From a bacterium 1XD21-13 (lineage in GTDB: Bacteria; Bacillota; Clostridia; Lachnospirales; Lachnospiraceae), in the NCBI GenBank assembly GCA_009917555.1, contig QZDX01000018.1, forward strand, positions 30,765 through 94,764: a stretch of DNA of 64,000 nucleotides, in the 5' to 3' direction. The notes below the pieces were generated by a model that worked only from the letters and a program-made list of their open reading frames with translations, did no database searches and was not told the DNA's origin. Numbering within the stretch: the first letter of the stretch is position 1; each line of letters starts with the position of its first letter. Below are positions 43,377 to 51,913 of the stretch, piece by piece. The position numbers were made by a program, and so were the translations under genes.

Positions 43377-44072
43377 GTGAGCATCACAGGAACACAGAGC
43401 AGCAGCTGCGGCGGATTAACCTTCGGCGCATACCTGGAAAAAAAGCCGGATAAAAGCCATATAACCACAACAAAAAGAAGCTTCCATAAGCTCCTGAAGC
43501 ATACAGGTGAGGAACAGCACAATCAGGAAGACGAGAAAGCAAAAGCCTCAGCCCAGGCCGAGGTAGAGGAAGCAAAAAAACTGATGAAAAACTACCAGAC
43601 CGTCCTGGTAAAAGAAATCCTCTACGGCACCTCCAACGCCCAGTATCAGGAAGAAAAGAAAAAGAACAAAAAATACCAGCTGTTCAAAGCAGACAACGGC
43701 GTCTTCGGAGACAAAACCTTAGAGGAGCTGGTCAACCCCTCCGACAATCCAAAAGCCACCTGGAACAGTGCGGAATCAAAAAAGCTGACCAAAGACCAAC
43801 TGCGCCACCTGAAAGAAACCTACAACATCACAGCTCCGTCAAACGAAGACTTCTGCGGAATCCTCATGGAGCTTGTAGATATGCAGGTACTTTCCCGTGA
43901 AGAAGCAGAAAAACTTCTGATACGCCAAGTACCCTTCGACACCACCCAGTCAAGCTACAGAGTCATAAGCCAGGAGGCAGCAGAAAAAGAAGCGGAATTA
44001 GAAAAACAGCAAAACAGCAAAATACTACGAGAGCTTCTAGAACAGCTATTAGAAAAAAACGAAGATTCATAA
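43377..44072 (+). CDS. Conserved hypothetical helical protein
   Basis: A 231-residue protein from GTG 43377, with AGGAGG upstream. No family recognised. It has a flexible N-terminus (SSSCGGLTFGAYLEKKPDKSHI), a charged helix rich in E/K/A, a middle region (NITAPSNEDFCGILMELVDMQVLSREEAEKLL) and a terminal coiled coil. The FCxxLxxLxxxxVLSxEE stretch looks like a small EF-hand-free helical domain. Codons become strongly A/C-ending toward the end, next to palindrome 3. Confidence 0.6.
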   Translation: MSITGTQSSSCGGLTFGAYLEKKPDKSHITTTKRSFHKLLKHTGEEQHNQEDEKAKASAQAEVEEAKKLMKNYQTVLVKEILYGTSNAQYQEEKKKNKKYQLFKADNGVFGDKTLEELVNPSDNPKATWNSAESKKLTKDQLRHLKETYNITAPSNEDFCGILMELVDMQVLSREEAEKLLIRQVPFDTTQSSYRVISQEAAEKEAELEKQQNSKILRELLEQLLEKNEDS

Positions 44073-44103
44073 AATTACCGCCGCCACCCCCAACAACGTA
44101 AAC

Positions 44104-44149
44104 GGGTCTGGCGCAAAATAAGCCTGCAGGCTTATTTTGCGCCAGACCC
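44104..44149. repeat. Perfect 46-bp palindrome (element 3)
   Basis: The 23-base half GGGTCTGGCGCAAAATAAGC and three further bases is followed by its exact reverse complement, with no loop. It lies between convergent genes, without a T run. It may be a loop-less relative of elements 1 and 2, or a bidirectional transcription stop. The AATAAG/CTTATT core near the centre recalls their loop-proximal stems. Confidence 0.8.
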
Positions 44150-44157
44150 TGCACAAC

Positions 44158-44847
44158 CTAAAGAACAGCCAAAACCTCTCTCAAATCCCGAACCTCAAAA
44201 TCCACCCGGGCTTTCGTATCATTCACACTCCCACTGGGATTATACCAACAAGTCTTAATCCCCGCATAAGTTCCCCCTAAAATATCACTGCTAAGCGAAT
44301 CCCCCACAATCAAAACCCGCTCCCGCTTCACAGGCCCAATCCGTTCAAAAACCCGCTCAAAAAATTCCTTTGCCGGTTTCTCATACCCGATCTCCTCAGA
44401 CAGAAAAACCCCATCCATCAGCACATCAAACCCGGAATTTTGAAGCTTCTTCGTCTGCGCAATCACAGTCCCATTGGATACCACATACTGCCGGACCGTC
44501 CCAACCAGCGAGGCCACCAGCTCCTTACTGTGATCACAAAATACAATCGTATCCCCAAGACGAACCTGATAGGCAGCATTAAACTCCGGGCTTAAGGAGG
44601 GATCAATCCCCACCGTAGTAAAAAATTCCACAAACCTCCCAACCAGAATTTCCGGCTTGGTCATCTCCCCACGCTCCAGCCGGTTCCAGTACTTCCGGTT
44701 AATCTCGGAATACCGCCCAAGCATCTCGTCCGTACACTCCCCAAGCTTAAGCTCCGAAAAAAGCGAACGAATCGCCGCCTTCTCCGCCTCCAAAAAATTA
44801 AGAAGCGTACCGTCCACATCCCACAAAATAACATCAAAGTGTTTCAT
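44158..44847 (-). CDS. YjjG-family HAD nucleotidase
   Basis: A 229-residue HAD hydrolase with GGAGGA upstream. Motif I DVILWDVDGTLLNF (Asp nucleophile), motif II VVSNGT, motif III lysine in YEKPAKEFF and motif IV VLIVGDSLSSDILGG. The EIGYEKPAKEFFERVF segment and length match YjjG, which removes phosphate from non-canonical pyrimidine nucleotides. It is convergent with the preceding gene. Confidence 0.85.
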   Translation of the reverse strand: MKHFDVILWDVDGTLLNFLEAEKAAIRSLFSELKLGECTDEMLGRYSEINRKYWNRLERGEMTKPEILVGRFVEFFTTVGIDPSLSPEFNAAYQVRLGDTIVFCDHSKELVASLVGTVRQYVVSNGTVIAQTKKLQNSGFDVLMDGVFLSEEIGYEKPAKEFFERVFERIGPVKRERVLIVGDSLSSDILGGTYAGIKTCWYNPSGSVNDTKARVDFEVRDLREVLAVL

Positions 44848-44938
44848 AACCTATTTCCTCCAACTTCTTCAGCCTCTCCATTCCCAAGGCCCTTCCTTTA
44901 CGCTCAACAGAAAAATGCATCCAAAAAATACCACAAAA

Positions 44939-44972
44939 AATCGGAAACTCTCAAAACCAAGAGTTTCCGATT
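44939..44972 (-). terminator. tmRNA terminator
   Basis: AATCGGAAACTCT (44939-44951) pairs exactly with AGAGTTTCCGATT (44960-44972). On the minus strand it follows the tmRNA 3' end by a few bases and is followed by T-rich sequence. Confidence 0.85.
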
Positions 44973-44977
44973 CAAAA

Positions 44978-45313
44978 TGGACCTGAGGGGAATCGAACCC
45001 CTGTCCGAAAGCCTGTTCCCTGTTCTTCTACTATCATAGTCAGTTCTTTGACATTCCCTCCACCGGCCGGGAGCTGACACCCTGACGGCTTTAGTAGCTT
45101 CATAATACGCCCATGCGCGCAAAGCTTAACGCAAGTCGTTTCCTACATAGTCGATGCCGGATTCTTAAAGTGTAGGTGCTTCAAGGCCGACAGCTGCCTT
45201 AGGCAGCGTATGCTAAATTATCTTCAGCGTTTATATTTAGATTTGCGATTTGACGCATCGCCTGCGGATAGCTTCACCAGCTGCGAGACCCCCGTCGAAA
45301 CCAGTACAAGCCC
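44978..45313 (-). ncRNA. ssrA: tmRNA (SsrA)
   Basis: On the minus strand the RNA begins GGGCTTGTACTGGTTTCGAC and ends with a T arm (GGGGTTCGATTCCCC) and CAGGTCCA. GGGCTTG and CAGGTCC pair over all seven positions with the G3-U70 pair that AlaRS needs; CCA is not encoded. The tag frame reads ANLNINAEDNLAYAA then TAA, with the usual AA end that directs proteolysis. It rescues stalled ribosomes with SmpB. Confidence 0.93.
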
Positions 45314-45386
45314 CTGTAGGGTAGGTGGTCCGCAGTGCTCTCCAAAACCAACGGTCTTTTTGGCACTGCTCACTACTTTCCTGGAT

Positions 45387-45415
45387 AGTATATCTCGAAA
45401 AAGGGAATTTTGCAA
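45387..45415 (-). promoter_or_regulatory. tmRNA promoter
   Basis: On the minus strand TTGCAA (45415-45410), 17-base spacer, TATACT (45392-45387). It predicts a precursor with about 65 extra 5' bases that RNase P would remove. Confidence 0.75.
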
Positions 45416-45531
45416 CCATTTTTTCTTACATTTTCCCCTGTTTTGTAAATTGTATTTCCAAAGCAATTTGCTAAAATGAGATTCAGTCAGTTCCTTAGAC
45501 GGAACAAAATGGCATTGGCGCACAAGGTCAT

Positions 45532-45561
45532 GCAAGCATGACTTTGGCTCGTTGCTCGCGG
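45532..45561 (+). repeat. Repeated leader motif, copy 2
   Basis: A 30-base segment with ACTTTGGCTCGTTGCTCGC, 26/30 identical to 28611-28640. It lies about 30 bases before the fabH start. Confidence 0.7.
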
Positions 45562-45590
45562 AAATAAATCACAATGGCAGAGGTTATAAC

Positions 45591-46568
45591 ATGACTGGAG
45601 TAATCAAAGGGACAGGAGCCAGCGTACCCTCCTATATTCTGGAAAATAAGGATCTGGAAAGCCTGGTAGAAACCAGCGACGCATGGATTCGGGAGAGAAC
45701 CGGTATTGAGAGACGGCATATTGCCATAGAGGAAACCACGGTATCCATGGCAGCCAGGGCGGCACAGGAGGCGCTGGAGGAGGCAAAGCTCTCCCCGGAG
45801 CAGATCGACATGATACTGGTATCCACCATGTCCCCGGAGGACATCATGCCCTGCACCGCCTGCCAGGTACAAAGGGAAATCAAGGCCTCCCACGCGGTAT
45901 GCTTTGACTTAAGCGCCGCCTGCAGCGGGTTTGTGATGGCATACGTTACCGCCTGCGCCTACATAGAAGCCGGCATTTTCCAAAATATCCTTGTCATTGG
46001 CAGTGAATGTCTGTCCAATGTCACCGATTGGAGTGACCGGGGAACCTGCATCTTATTTGGAGACGGGGCCGGCGCCGTGGTGGTTGCGGCGGAGGAGGGA
46101 ACCGGGTATCTTCCGGCCATCTATTCCGACGGAGCAAGGGGAGAGGCCCTGACCCTGAAAAGCAGGCCAAACCATAAGCCCTTTGGGGAGGAAAGCCCGG
46201 GGGAGGAAGAGACCCCCTGCTACATCCAAATGGATGGCCAGGCCATCTTTAAATTTGCGGCCAGAAGTATTCCCCAGGCCATAGAGGAGGTCATACGCAG
46301 AAATCGCCTCCACAAAGGTGACATAGCGTACTACGTACTTCACCAGGCCAACGAGCGCATTGTGGAGGCAGTGGCGAAGCGTCTGGGAGAGCCGGCCTAC
46401 AAGTTCCCCATGAATATGAGGGAATACGGCAACACCTCCTCCGCCAGCATTCCTCTACTCTTGCACGAGATGAAGGAGCAGGGCCTTCTGCACAGCGGAG
46501 ACCGGCTCGTGCTTGCGGGCTTTGGTGGCGGCCTCACCTGGGGCACCGCAATTCTTACTTGGAAGTAA
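45591..46568 (+). CDS. fabH: 3-oxoacyl-ACP synthase III
   Basis: A 325-residue KAS III from ATG 45591. Catalytic Cys111 in FDLSAACSGF, His in YYVLHQANERI and Asn in REYGNTSSASIP are present. It condenses acetyl- or branched-acyl-CoA with malonyl-ACP to start fatty-acid synthesis. First gene of the fab operon. A MITE-like element separates it from acpP. Confidence 0.95.
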   Translation: MTGVIKGTGASVPSYILENKDLESLVETSDAWIRERTGIERRHIAIEETTVSMAARAAQEALEEAKLSPEQIDMILVSTMSPEDIMPCTACQVQREIKASHAVCFDLSAACSGFVMAYVTACAYIEAGIFQNILVIGSECLSNVTDWSDRGTCILFGDGAGAVVVAAEEGTGYLPAIYSDGARGEALTLKSRPNHKPFGEESPGEEETPCYIQMDGQAIFKFAARSIPQAIEEVIRRNRLHKGDIAYYVLHQANERIVEAVAKRLGEPAYKFPMNMREYGNTSSASIPLLLHEMKEQGLLHSGDRLVLAGFGGGLTWGTAILTWK

Positions 46569-46581
46569 TCCGAAGTTGTCC

Positions 46582-46745
46582 TAGAGCGTGTTTGGAAATT
46601 CATTCCCATCATCTGCACGCCCCACTTTGCGGTATATTTGGCTCTCATTCGGTCAACGTAGCCCACTACGTCTCCCTCATTTGAGCCAAATCTCCCACAA
46701 ATTGTGACGCACAGCTGACGAAAAGCAATTTTCAAACACGCTCTA
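46582..46745. mobile_element. MITE-like element between fabH and acpP
   Basis: A 164-bp element with perfect 13-bp terminal inverted repeats (TAGAGCGTGTTTG and its complement; similarity runs to 19 bp with one mismatch). TA flanks both ends, as left by Tc1/IS630-type insertion. Inside are imperfect palindromes (TTTGGCTC...GAGCCAAA). There is no transposase. Confidence 0.75.
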
Positions 46746-46788
46746 AGACACAAGGATTTCAATAAATATCAAAAAGGAGAAAAGAATT

Positions 46789-47013
46789 ATGTTTGAAGAA
46801 ATTAAGACAATTGTAGCCGACAATCTGGGAGTAGACGAGGATAGCATTACCATGGAGACCTCCTTCAAGGAGGATCTGAATGCGGATTCTCTGGATCTCT
46901 TTGAAATGGTTATGGCTCTGGAAGAAAATTATGGCGTAGATATCCCTTCGGAGGATCTGGAGCAGCTTTTGACCGTGGCAGATGTCATCCATTACATTGA
47001 AGGTCATAAATAA
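46789..47013 (+). CDS. acpP: Acyl carrier protein
   Basis: A 74-residue acidic protein with AAAGGAG upstream. NADSLDLFEMVMALEENY carries the phosphopantetheine Ser34. It carries the growing acyl chain between the enzymes encoded around it. Confidence 0.96.
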   Translation: MFEEIKTIVADNLGVDEDSITMETSFKEDLNADSLDLFEMVMALEENYGVDIPSEDLEQLLTVADVIHYIEGHK

Positions 47014-47044
47014 CCGTCCTTGAGAAAGGGTAAGAGGTAGAACC

Positions 47045-47983
47045 ATGCAGACAGAATTGACAAAATTATTGGGCATTTCCTATCCAATCATCCAGGGTGG
47101 AATGGCCTGGGTAGCAGAATATCATCTGGCAGCCGCCGTGTCGGAGGCCGGAGGCTTAGGAATTATCGGTGCGGCCAATGCGCCGGCTGAGTGGGTGAGA
47201 GAGCAGATTCACAAGACCAGGGAGCTGACAGAGAAGCCCTTTGGCGTCAATGTGATGCTTATGAGCCCCTACGCCGAGCAGGTGGCACAGGTGGCAGCGG
47301 AGGAGGAGGTATCGGTGGTGACCACCGGAGCCGGAAGCCCGGAGAAATATATGGACCTGTGGAAAGACAAAGGCATCAAGGTGATTCCCGTGATTGCCTC
47401 TGTAGCTCTGGCAAAGAGAATGGAGCGCTGCGGCGCCGACGCTCTGGTGGCAGAGGGCTGTGAATCCGGGGGCCATGTGGGAGAGAGCACAACCATGGTT
47501 TTGGTTCCCCAGGTCGTGGACGTTGCTTCTATTCCCGTCATTGCGGCGGGAGGAATTGCCGACGGCAGAGGCATTGCAGCGGCATTGATGCTGGGAGCGG
47601 CAGGGGTCCAGATGGGAACCCGGTTTGTGGCAACCAGGGAGTGCCAGGTACATAATAATTACAAGGAAAAGATTTTAAAGGCCAAGGATATTGACACCCG
47701 GGTAACGGGAAGAAGCACCGGCCATCCGGTGCGGACCCTGCGAAATGATATGACAAAAAAATATCTGGAGTTAGAGAGCAGGGGAGCCACCTTGGAGGAG
47801 CTGGAATACCTCACCCTGGGAGCCTTAAGAAAGGCCGTTCAGGAGGGAGATGTGAAAAATGGAAGCGTCATGTCCGGGCAGATTGCCGGTCTTATTAAGG
47901 AAGAGCTGACCTGCCGGGAGCTTATGGAGCGCCTGGTAAGGGAGACGGACGCACTTTTGATGGGAGCGAAGAATCATGCGTAA
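47045..47983 (+). CDS. fabK: Enoyl-ACP reductase II (FMN-dependent)
   Basis: A 312-residue TIM-barrel flavoprotein: PIIQGGMAWVAEYHLAAAVSEAGGLGIIG, ALVAEGCESGGHVGE and AAGGIADGRGIAAALMLGAAGVQMGTRF. It is the FabK type of enoyl reductase, unrelated to FabI and naturally insensitive to FabI-directed triclosan. Position in the fab operon separates it from nitronate monooxygenases of similar sequence. Confidence 0.93.
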   Translation: MQTELTKLLGISYPIIQGGMAWVAEYHLAAAVSEAGGLGIIGAANAPAEWVREQIHKTRELTEKPFGVNVMLMSPYAEQVAQVAAEEEVSVVTTGAGSPEKYMDLWKDKGIKVIPVIASVALAKRMERCGADALVAEGCESGGHVGESTTMVLVPQVVDVASIPVIAAGGIADGRGIAAALMLGAAGVQMGTRFVATRECQVHNNYKEKILKAKDIDTRVTGRSTGHPVRTLRNDMTKKYLELESRGATLEELEYLTLGALRKAVQEGDVKNGSVMSGQIAGLIKEELTCRELMERLVRETDALLMGAKNHA

Positions 47984-48896
47984 GCTGGCATTTATTTATC
48001 CGGGTCAGGGGGCACAAAAGGCCGGCATGGGTGCTGATTTTTACCGGCACAGCAAGGAAGCCAAGGAGCTTTTTGACGAGGCGGACCAGGCACTGGATTT
48101 TCCTTTGAAGGAAATCTGCTTTGAGCAAAATGATAAGCTGAATGAGACATCCTACACCCAGCCGGCCATGGTGACCACCTGCCTGGCCATGACCCGTGTA
48201 CTCACGACAAGGGGGATTCGGCCGGACATCACCGCAGGCTTAAGCCTGGGGGAGTATGCGGCCATCGCTGCGGCGGGAGCCTTAGAGGAGCTGGACGCCA
48301 TCCTTCTGGTGCGAAAGCGCGGTCTTCTGATGGAACATGCCGTTCCGGCGGGAGAAGGCGCCATGTGCGCCATACTGGGCATGACCGGGGAGGACTTAGA
48401 GAGGGAAGTGAGGGACATCAGGGATGTGACCATTGCCAACTACAACTGTCCCGGTCAGATGGTGATTACGGGAAAAACAGAGGCCGTGAGAGCTGCGGCA
48501 GAACACTTAAAGACAGCGGGTGCCAAGCGAACCATTCCTTTGAATGTCAGCGGACCCTTCCACTCTCCCTTCCTGCGCACCGCAGGGGAGAGGCTCAGAG
48601 AAGAAATAGAGAAGCTTGCCCTTCATCCCTTAAGAGTCCCCTATGTGGCCAATGTCACGGCGGAAAAGGTAGAGCGCCAGGAGGAGATCTGCGATCTTCT
48701 CTCCGGAGGTGTATCCTCCCCCGTAAAATGGCAGCAGACCATGGAGTACATGATAGAGGAGGGCGTGGACACCTTTGTGGAGATCGGACCGGGAAGAACC
48801 CTCTCCGGCTTTTTAAAGAAAATCAATACACAGGTATCCGTATATCAGATATCCTCCTGGGAGGATGTGGAAAGGGTGGCGAGTGAATTATGCTAG
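47976..48896 (+). CDS. fabD: Malonyl-CoA:ACP transacylase
   Basis: A 306-residue protein with [14 protein letters not shown], the catalytic GLSLGEYAA serine motif and [10 protein letters not shown] with the catalytic His. It loads malonate on ACP. It overlaps fabK and fabG by a few bases. Confidence 0.95.
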   Translation: MRKLAFIYPGQGAQKAGMGADFYRHSKEAKELFDEADQALDFPLKEICFEQNDKLNETSYTQPAMVTTCLAMTRVLTTRGIRPDITAGLSLGEYAAIAAAGALEELDAILLVRKRGLLMEHAVPAGEGAMCAILGMTGEDLEREVRDIRDVTIANYNCPGQMVITGKTEAVRAAAEHLKTAGAKRTIPLNVSGPFHSPFLRTAGERLREEIEKLALHPLRVPYVANVTAEKVERQEEICDLLSGGVSSPVKWQQTMEYMIEEGVDTFVEIGPGRTLSGFLKKINTQVSVYQISSWEDVERVASELC

Positions 48897-49630
48897 AGGG
48901 AAAGACAGCCCTTGTAACAGGGGCCTCCAGAGGAATCGGAAGGGCCATAGCCCTGGAGCTGGCAGAAAAAGGCGCTTACGTGATTGTGAATTACAACGGT
49001 TCCGGTGAGGCGGCCCGGGAGGTCGTAAGGACCATAGAGGCATCCGGCGGTCAGGCGGAGGCGTATCAGTGCAACGTGGCGGATTATGCGGCCTGCGAAA
49101 GGCTGATAGGTGATGTGATGGCCAGCCAGGGAAGCATTGATATCCTGGTAAACAATGCGGGAATCACAAGGGATAATCTGCTGATGCGGATGTCCGAGGA
49201 AGACTTTGACGCCGTGGTAAGCACCAACCTAAAGGGTGCCTTCCACACCATGCGCCTTGTATCCCGCCACATGCTCAAGCAGAAGAGGGGCCGGATCATC
49301 AACATGGCCTCGGTGGTAGGAGTGGCAGGAAATGCGGGCCAGGTCAATTATGCCGCGTCCAAGGCAGGTGTCATTGGAATGACAAAGTCAGCGGCAAAGG
49401 AGCTGGCAAGCCGGGGGATAACGGTCAATGCGGTAGCTCCGGGCTTTATCGAGACAGACATGACCGGGAAGCTCAGCGAAAAGGTGAGAGAGCAGGCCGC
49501 CGCGCAGATTCCCATGGGAGGCTTTGGCAGACCGGAGGATGTGGCGAAGGCCGTGGGCTTTTTGGCCTCCGACGAGGCAGGCTATATCACGGGTCAGGTG
49601 TTACACGTAGATGGCGGTATGGTGATGTAA
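48890..49630 (+). CDS. fabG: 3-oxoacyl-ACP reductase
   Basis: A 246-residue [19 protein letters not shown] nucleotide site, [14 protein letters not shown], the YAASKAG catalytic Tyr/Lys and the [11 protein letters not shown] loop. It reduces 3-oxoacyl-ACP with NADPH. Confidence 0.96.
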   Translation: MLEGKTALVTGASRGIGRAIALELAEKGAYVIVNYNGSGEAAREVVRTIEASGGQAEAYQCNVADYAACERLIGDVMASQGSIDILVNNAGITRDNLLMRMSEEDFDAVVSTNLKGAFHTMRLVSRHMLKQKRGRIINMASVVGVAGNAGQVNYAASKAGVIGMTKSAAKELASRGITVNAVAPGFIETDMTGKLSEKVREQAAAQIPMGGFGRPEDVAKAVGFLASDEAGYITGQVLHVDGGMVM

Positions 49631-49634
49631 TAAG

Positions 49635-49712
49635 GGGTACTGTTAGAAGGATTTACAGGCACATGGGTTTGTGACTGGAAATTCTTCTCCCAAGGGTACT
49701 GTTAGAAGGATT
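49635..49712 (+). repeat. 19-bp direct repeat before fabF
   Basis: GGGTACTGTTAGAAGGATT occurs exactly at 49635-49653 and 49694-49712, 59 bp apart, in the only sizeable gap within the fab genes. The second copy runs into a translation-start module. Confidence 0.85.
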
Positions 49713-49731
49713 GCGGAACTGGAATGAGGAG
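49711..49731 (+). repeat. Repeated translation-start module, copy C
   Basis: TTGCGGAACTGG then AATGAGGAG, a variant of the 20-base module at 37150 and 51888. It ends in the fabF ribosome binding site seven bases before ATG 49739. Confidence 0.7.
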
Positions 49732-49738
49732 TAAAGTT

Positions 49739-50974
49739 ATGAAGAGAAGAGTAGTTGTGACCGGACTGGGGGCGGTAACGCCCATTGGAAATACGGTGCC
49801 GGAATTTTGGAGCAGTGTTCGCCAGGGCAAGGTGGGCATCGGAGAGATTACGAAATTCGACACCACAGATTACAAGGTAAAGCTGGCCGCGGAGGTGAAG
49901 GACTTTCAGGCCGGGGAGCGCATGGATGTGAAGGCGTCCAAGCGCATGGAGGCATTTTCCCAGTATGCCGTGGCTGCGGCAAAGGAGGCATTTGCAGACG
50001 CAGGAATTGATATGGCAGAGGAGGACCCCTTCCGGGCAGGCGTCACCGTAGGCTCCGGTATCGGAAGTCTTGGCACCGTGGAATCAGAGTACGCAAAAAT
50101 ACTTCAGGGCAAGGTGAACAGGGTCAATCCCCTTATGGTGCCCCGGATGATCTCCAATATGGCGGCAGGCAACATTTCCATCCAGTTAGGACTTCGGGGA
50201 AAATGCACCAACGTGGTAACCGCATGTGCGTCGGGAACCCACTGTATCGGGGATGCCTTTCGTGCCATTCAGTATGATGACGCAGACATTATGCTGGCCG
50301 GAGGAGCGGAGAGCTGCATCTGTCCCACGGGAGTAGCAGGCTTTCACGCCCTGACAGCCCTCTCCACGGCCACAGATCCCCTGAGGGCGTCCATTCCCTT
50401 TGACCAGGACCGGCAGGGCTTTGTGCTGGGAGAGGGTGCCGGCATCGTGGTGCTGGAGGAATTGGAGCATGCCAAAAAGCGGGGGGCCCGGATTTACGGG
50501 GAGATCGTGGGCTACGGCGCCACCGGAGATGCCTACCACATTACCTCCCCCTGCGAGGATGGAAGCGGAGCGGCCAAGGCCATGGAGCTTGCCATCCGTG
50601 AGGCGGGAATTGCGCCTTCACAGGTAGATTACATCAATGCTCACGGAACCAGCACCCATCACAACGATCTCTTTGAGACCAAGGCAATCAAGGCAGCCTT
50701 TGGGGAGGCGGCAGGACAGGTGGTGATCAATTCCACCAAATCTATGATCGGCCATCTACTGGGGGCAGCAGGCGGTGTGGAATTTATTGTGTGTGTGAAA
50801 TCCATTCAGGAGGGCTTTATCCATCAGACCATGGGTACGAAGACACCCGGAGAGGGCTGCGACCTGAACTATGCCATCGGCGGACCGGTGGAAAAGCACA
50901 TCACCTATGCCCTCAGTAACTCCTTGGGCTTCGGGGGCCATAACGCTTCGATTTTAGTTCGGGCATATGAATAA
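49739..50974 (+). CDS. fabF: 3-oxoacyl-ACP synthase II
   Basis: A 411-residue KAS II from ATG 49739 (GAGGAG upstream; 49724 overlaps that site). Catalytic Cys in VVTACASGTHCIG, and His residues in NAHGTSTHHND and KSMIGHLLGAAG. It elongates acyl-ACP. Confidence 0.95.
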   Translation: MKRRVVVTGLGAVTPIGNTVPEFWSSVRQGKVGIGEITKFDTTDYKVKLAAEVKDFQAGERMDVKASKRMEAFSQYAVAAAKEAFADAGIDMAEEDPFRAGVTVGSGIGSLGTVESEYAKILQGKVNRVNPLMVPRMISNMAAGNISIQLGLRGKCTNVVTACASGTHCIGDAFRAIQYDDADIMLAGGAESCICPTGVAGFHALTALSTATDPLRASIPFDQDRQGFVLGEGAGIVVLEELEHAKKRGARIYGEIVGYGATGDAYHITSPCEDGSGAAKAMELAIREAGIAPSQVDYINAHGTSTHHNDLFETKAIKAAFGEAAGQVVINSTKSMIGHLLGAAGGVEFIVCVKSIQEGFIHQTMGTKTPGEGCDLNYAIGGPVEKHITYALSNSLGFGGHNASILVRAYE

Positions 50975-50988
50975 GAAAGGCAAAAGCA

Positions 50989-51441
50989 ATGGAATTTGAA
51001 AATCTTTTAAGACTGGTAGACTGCGTTTCCCATTCAGGCTTGGACAGCTTCTATTACGAGCAGAACGGAACGAAAATAAAATTAAAAAAGGGCTGTGGCG
51101 GAAGCCTGCAGGACACATCGGTCATAAGTGGAACAGCAAAAGAGGAGCTTCGGGAGCCTCCCAAGAGTGCGCCTCAGAGTGCGGCCTCCGGTCAGGGAAC
51201 GCAGATCAAATCCCCGCTGGTGGGAATCTTCTACGCAGCACCCAGTGAGGATGCAGAGCCCTTTGTGGTCCCGGGAGATCGGGTGAAAAAGGGCCAGACT
51301 CTGGGGATCGTGGAGGCTATGAAGCTCATGAATGAGATCGAGAGCGACTGTGATGGAATCGTCACTGAGATTGCCGTTGCAAATGGAGATACGGTGGAGT
51401 ATGGCCAGACCTTGTTTGTCATTTCGCCGGGAATCGAATAG
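50989..51441 (+). CDS. accB: Biotin carboxyl carrier protein
   Basis: A 150-residue protein with a Q/S/P-rich hinge and a C-terminal biotinyl domain with VEAMKLMNEIES, whose Lys carries biotin. It carries CO2 between AccC and AccDA. Confidence 0.95.
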   Translation: MEFENLLRLVDCVSHSGLDSFYYEQNGTKIKLKKGCGGSLQDTSVISGTAKEELREPPKSAPQSAASGQGTQIKSPLVGIFYAAPSEDAEPFVVPGDRVKKGQTLGIVEAMKLMNEIESDCDGIVTEIAVANGDTVEYGQTLFVISPGIE

Positions 51442-51450
51442 GAGAGCATT

Positions 51451-51879
51451 ATGAAGCATTTGAACAATAGAGAGATACAGGAAATTATTCCCCACAGGCA
51501 TCCTTTTTTGCTGCTGGATTATATTGAGGACTATGAGCCGGGAGAATATGCGGTGGGCTATAAATGCGTCACCTTCCGGGAGGATTTTTTTGCCGGACAT
51601 TTTCCGGGAGAGCCGGTGATGCCGGGGGTATTGACCATAGAGGCTCTGGCCCAGGCCGGCGCGGTTGCCATTCTCTCCTGTGAGGAGAATCAGGGAAAAA
51701 CCGCATACTTTGGGGCCATCAATAAGTGTAGATTTAAGGGCAAGGTAGTTCCGGGAGATAAGCTCCGCCTGGAGACGAAAATTATCAAGCGAAAAGGACC
51801 CTTAGGTGTAGGGGAGGCCGTAGCCAGTGTGGACGGCAAGGTGGTGGCACAGGCCGAATTGACCTTTATGGTAGGTTAA
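51451..51879 (+). CDS. fabZ: 3-hydroxyacyl-ACP dehydratase
   Basis: A 142-residue hot-dog-fold protein: [11 protein letters not shown] (catalytic His), [20 protein letters not shown] (catalytic Glu). It dehydrates 3-hydroxyacyl-ACP. Confidence 0.96.
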   Translation: MKHLNNREIQEIIPHRHPFLLLDYIEDYEPGEYAVGYKCVTFREDFFAGHFPGEPVMPGVLTIEALAQAGAVAILSCEENQGKTAYFGAINKCRFKGKVVPGDKLRLETKIIKRKGPLGVGEAVASVDGKVVAQAELTFMVG

Positions 51880-51887
51880 GTGGGATG

Positions 51888-51907
51888 TTACGGAACTGGA
51901 ATAGGAG
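51888..51907 (+). repeat. Repeated translation-start module, copy B
   Basis: TTACGGAACTGGAATAGGAG, identical to 37150-37169. It ends in the ribosome binding site six bases before the accC ATG. Confidence 0.8.
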
Positions 51908-51913
51908 AGCTAT

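Noticed and set aside
44978..45331. Apparent mismatch of the tmRNA acceptor ends
   Set aside because: Pairing fails only if the RNA starts at the first G of GGGG; starting one base later gives seven pairs including G3-U70, so the RNA is normal.
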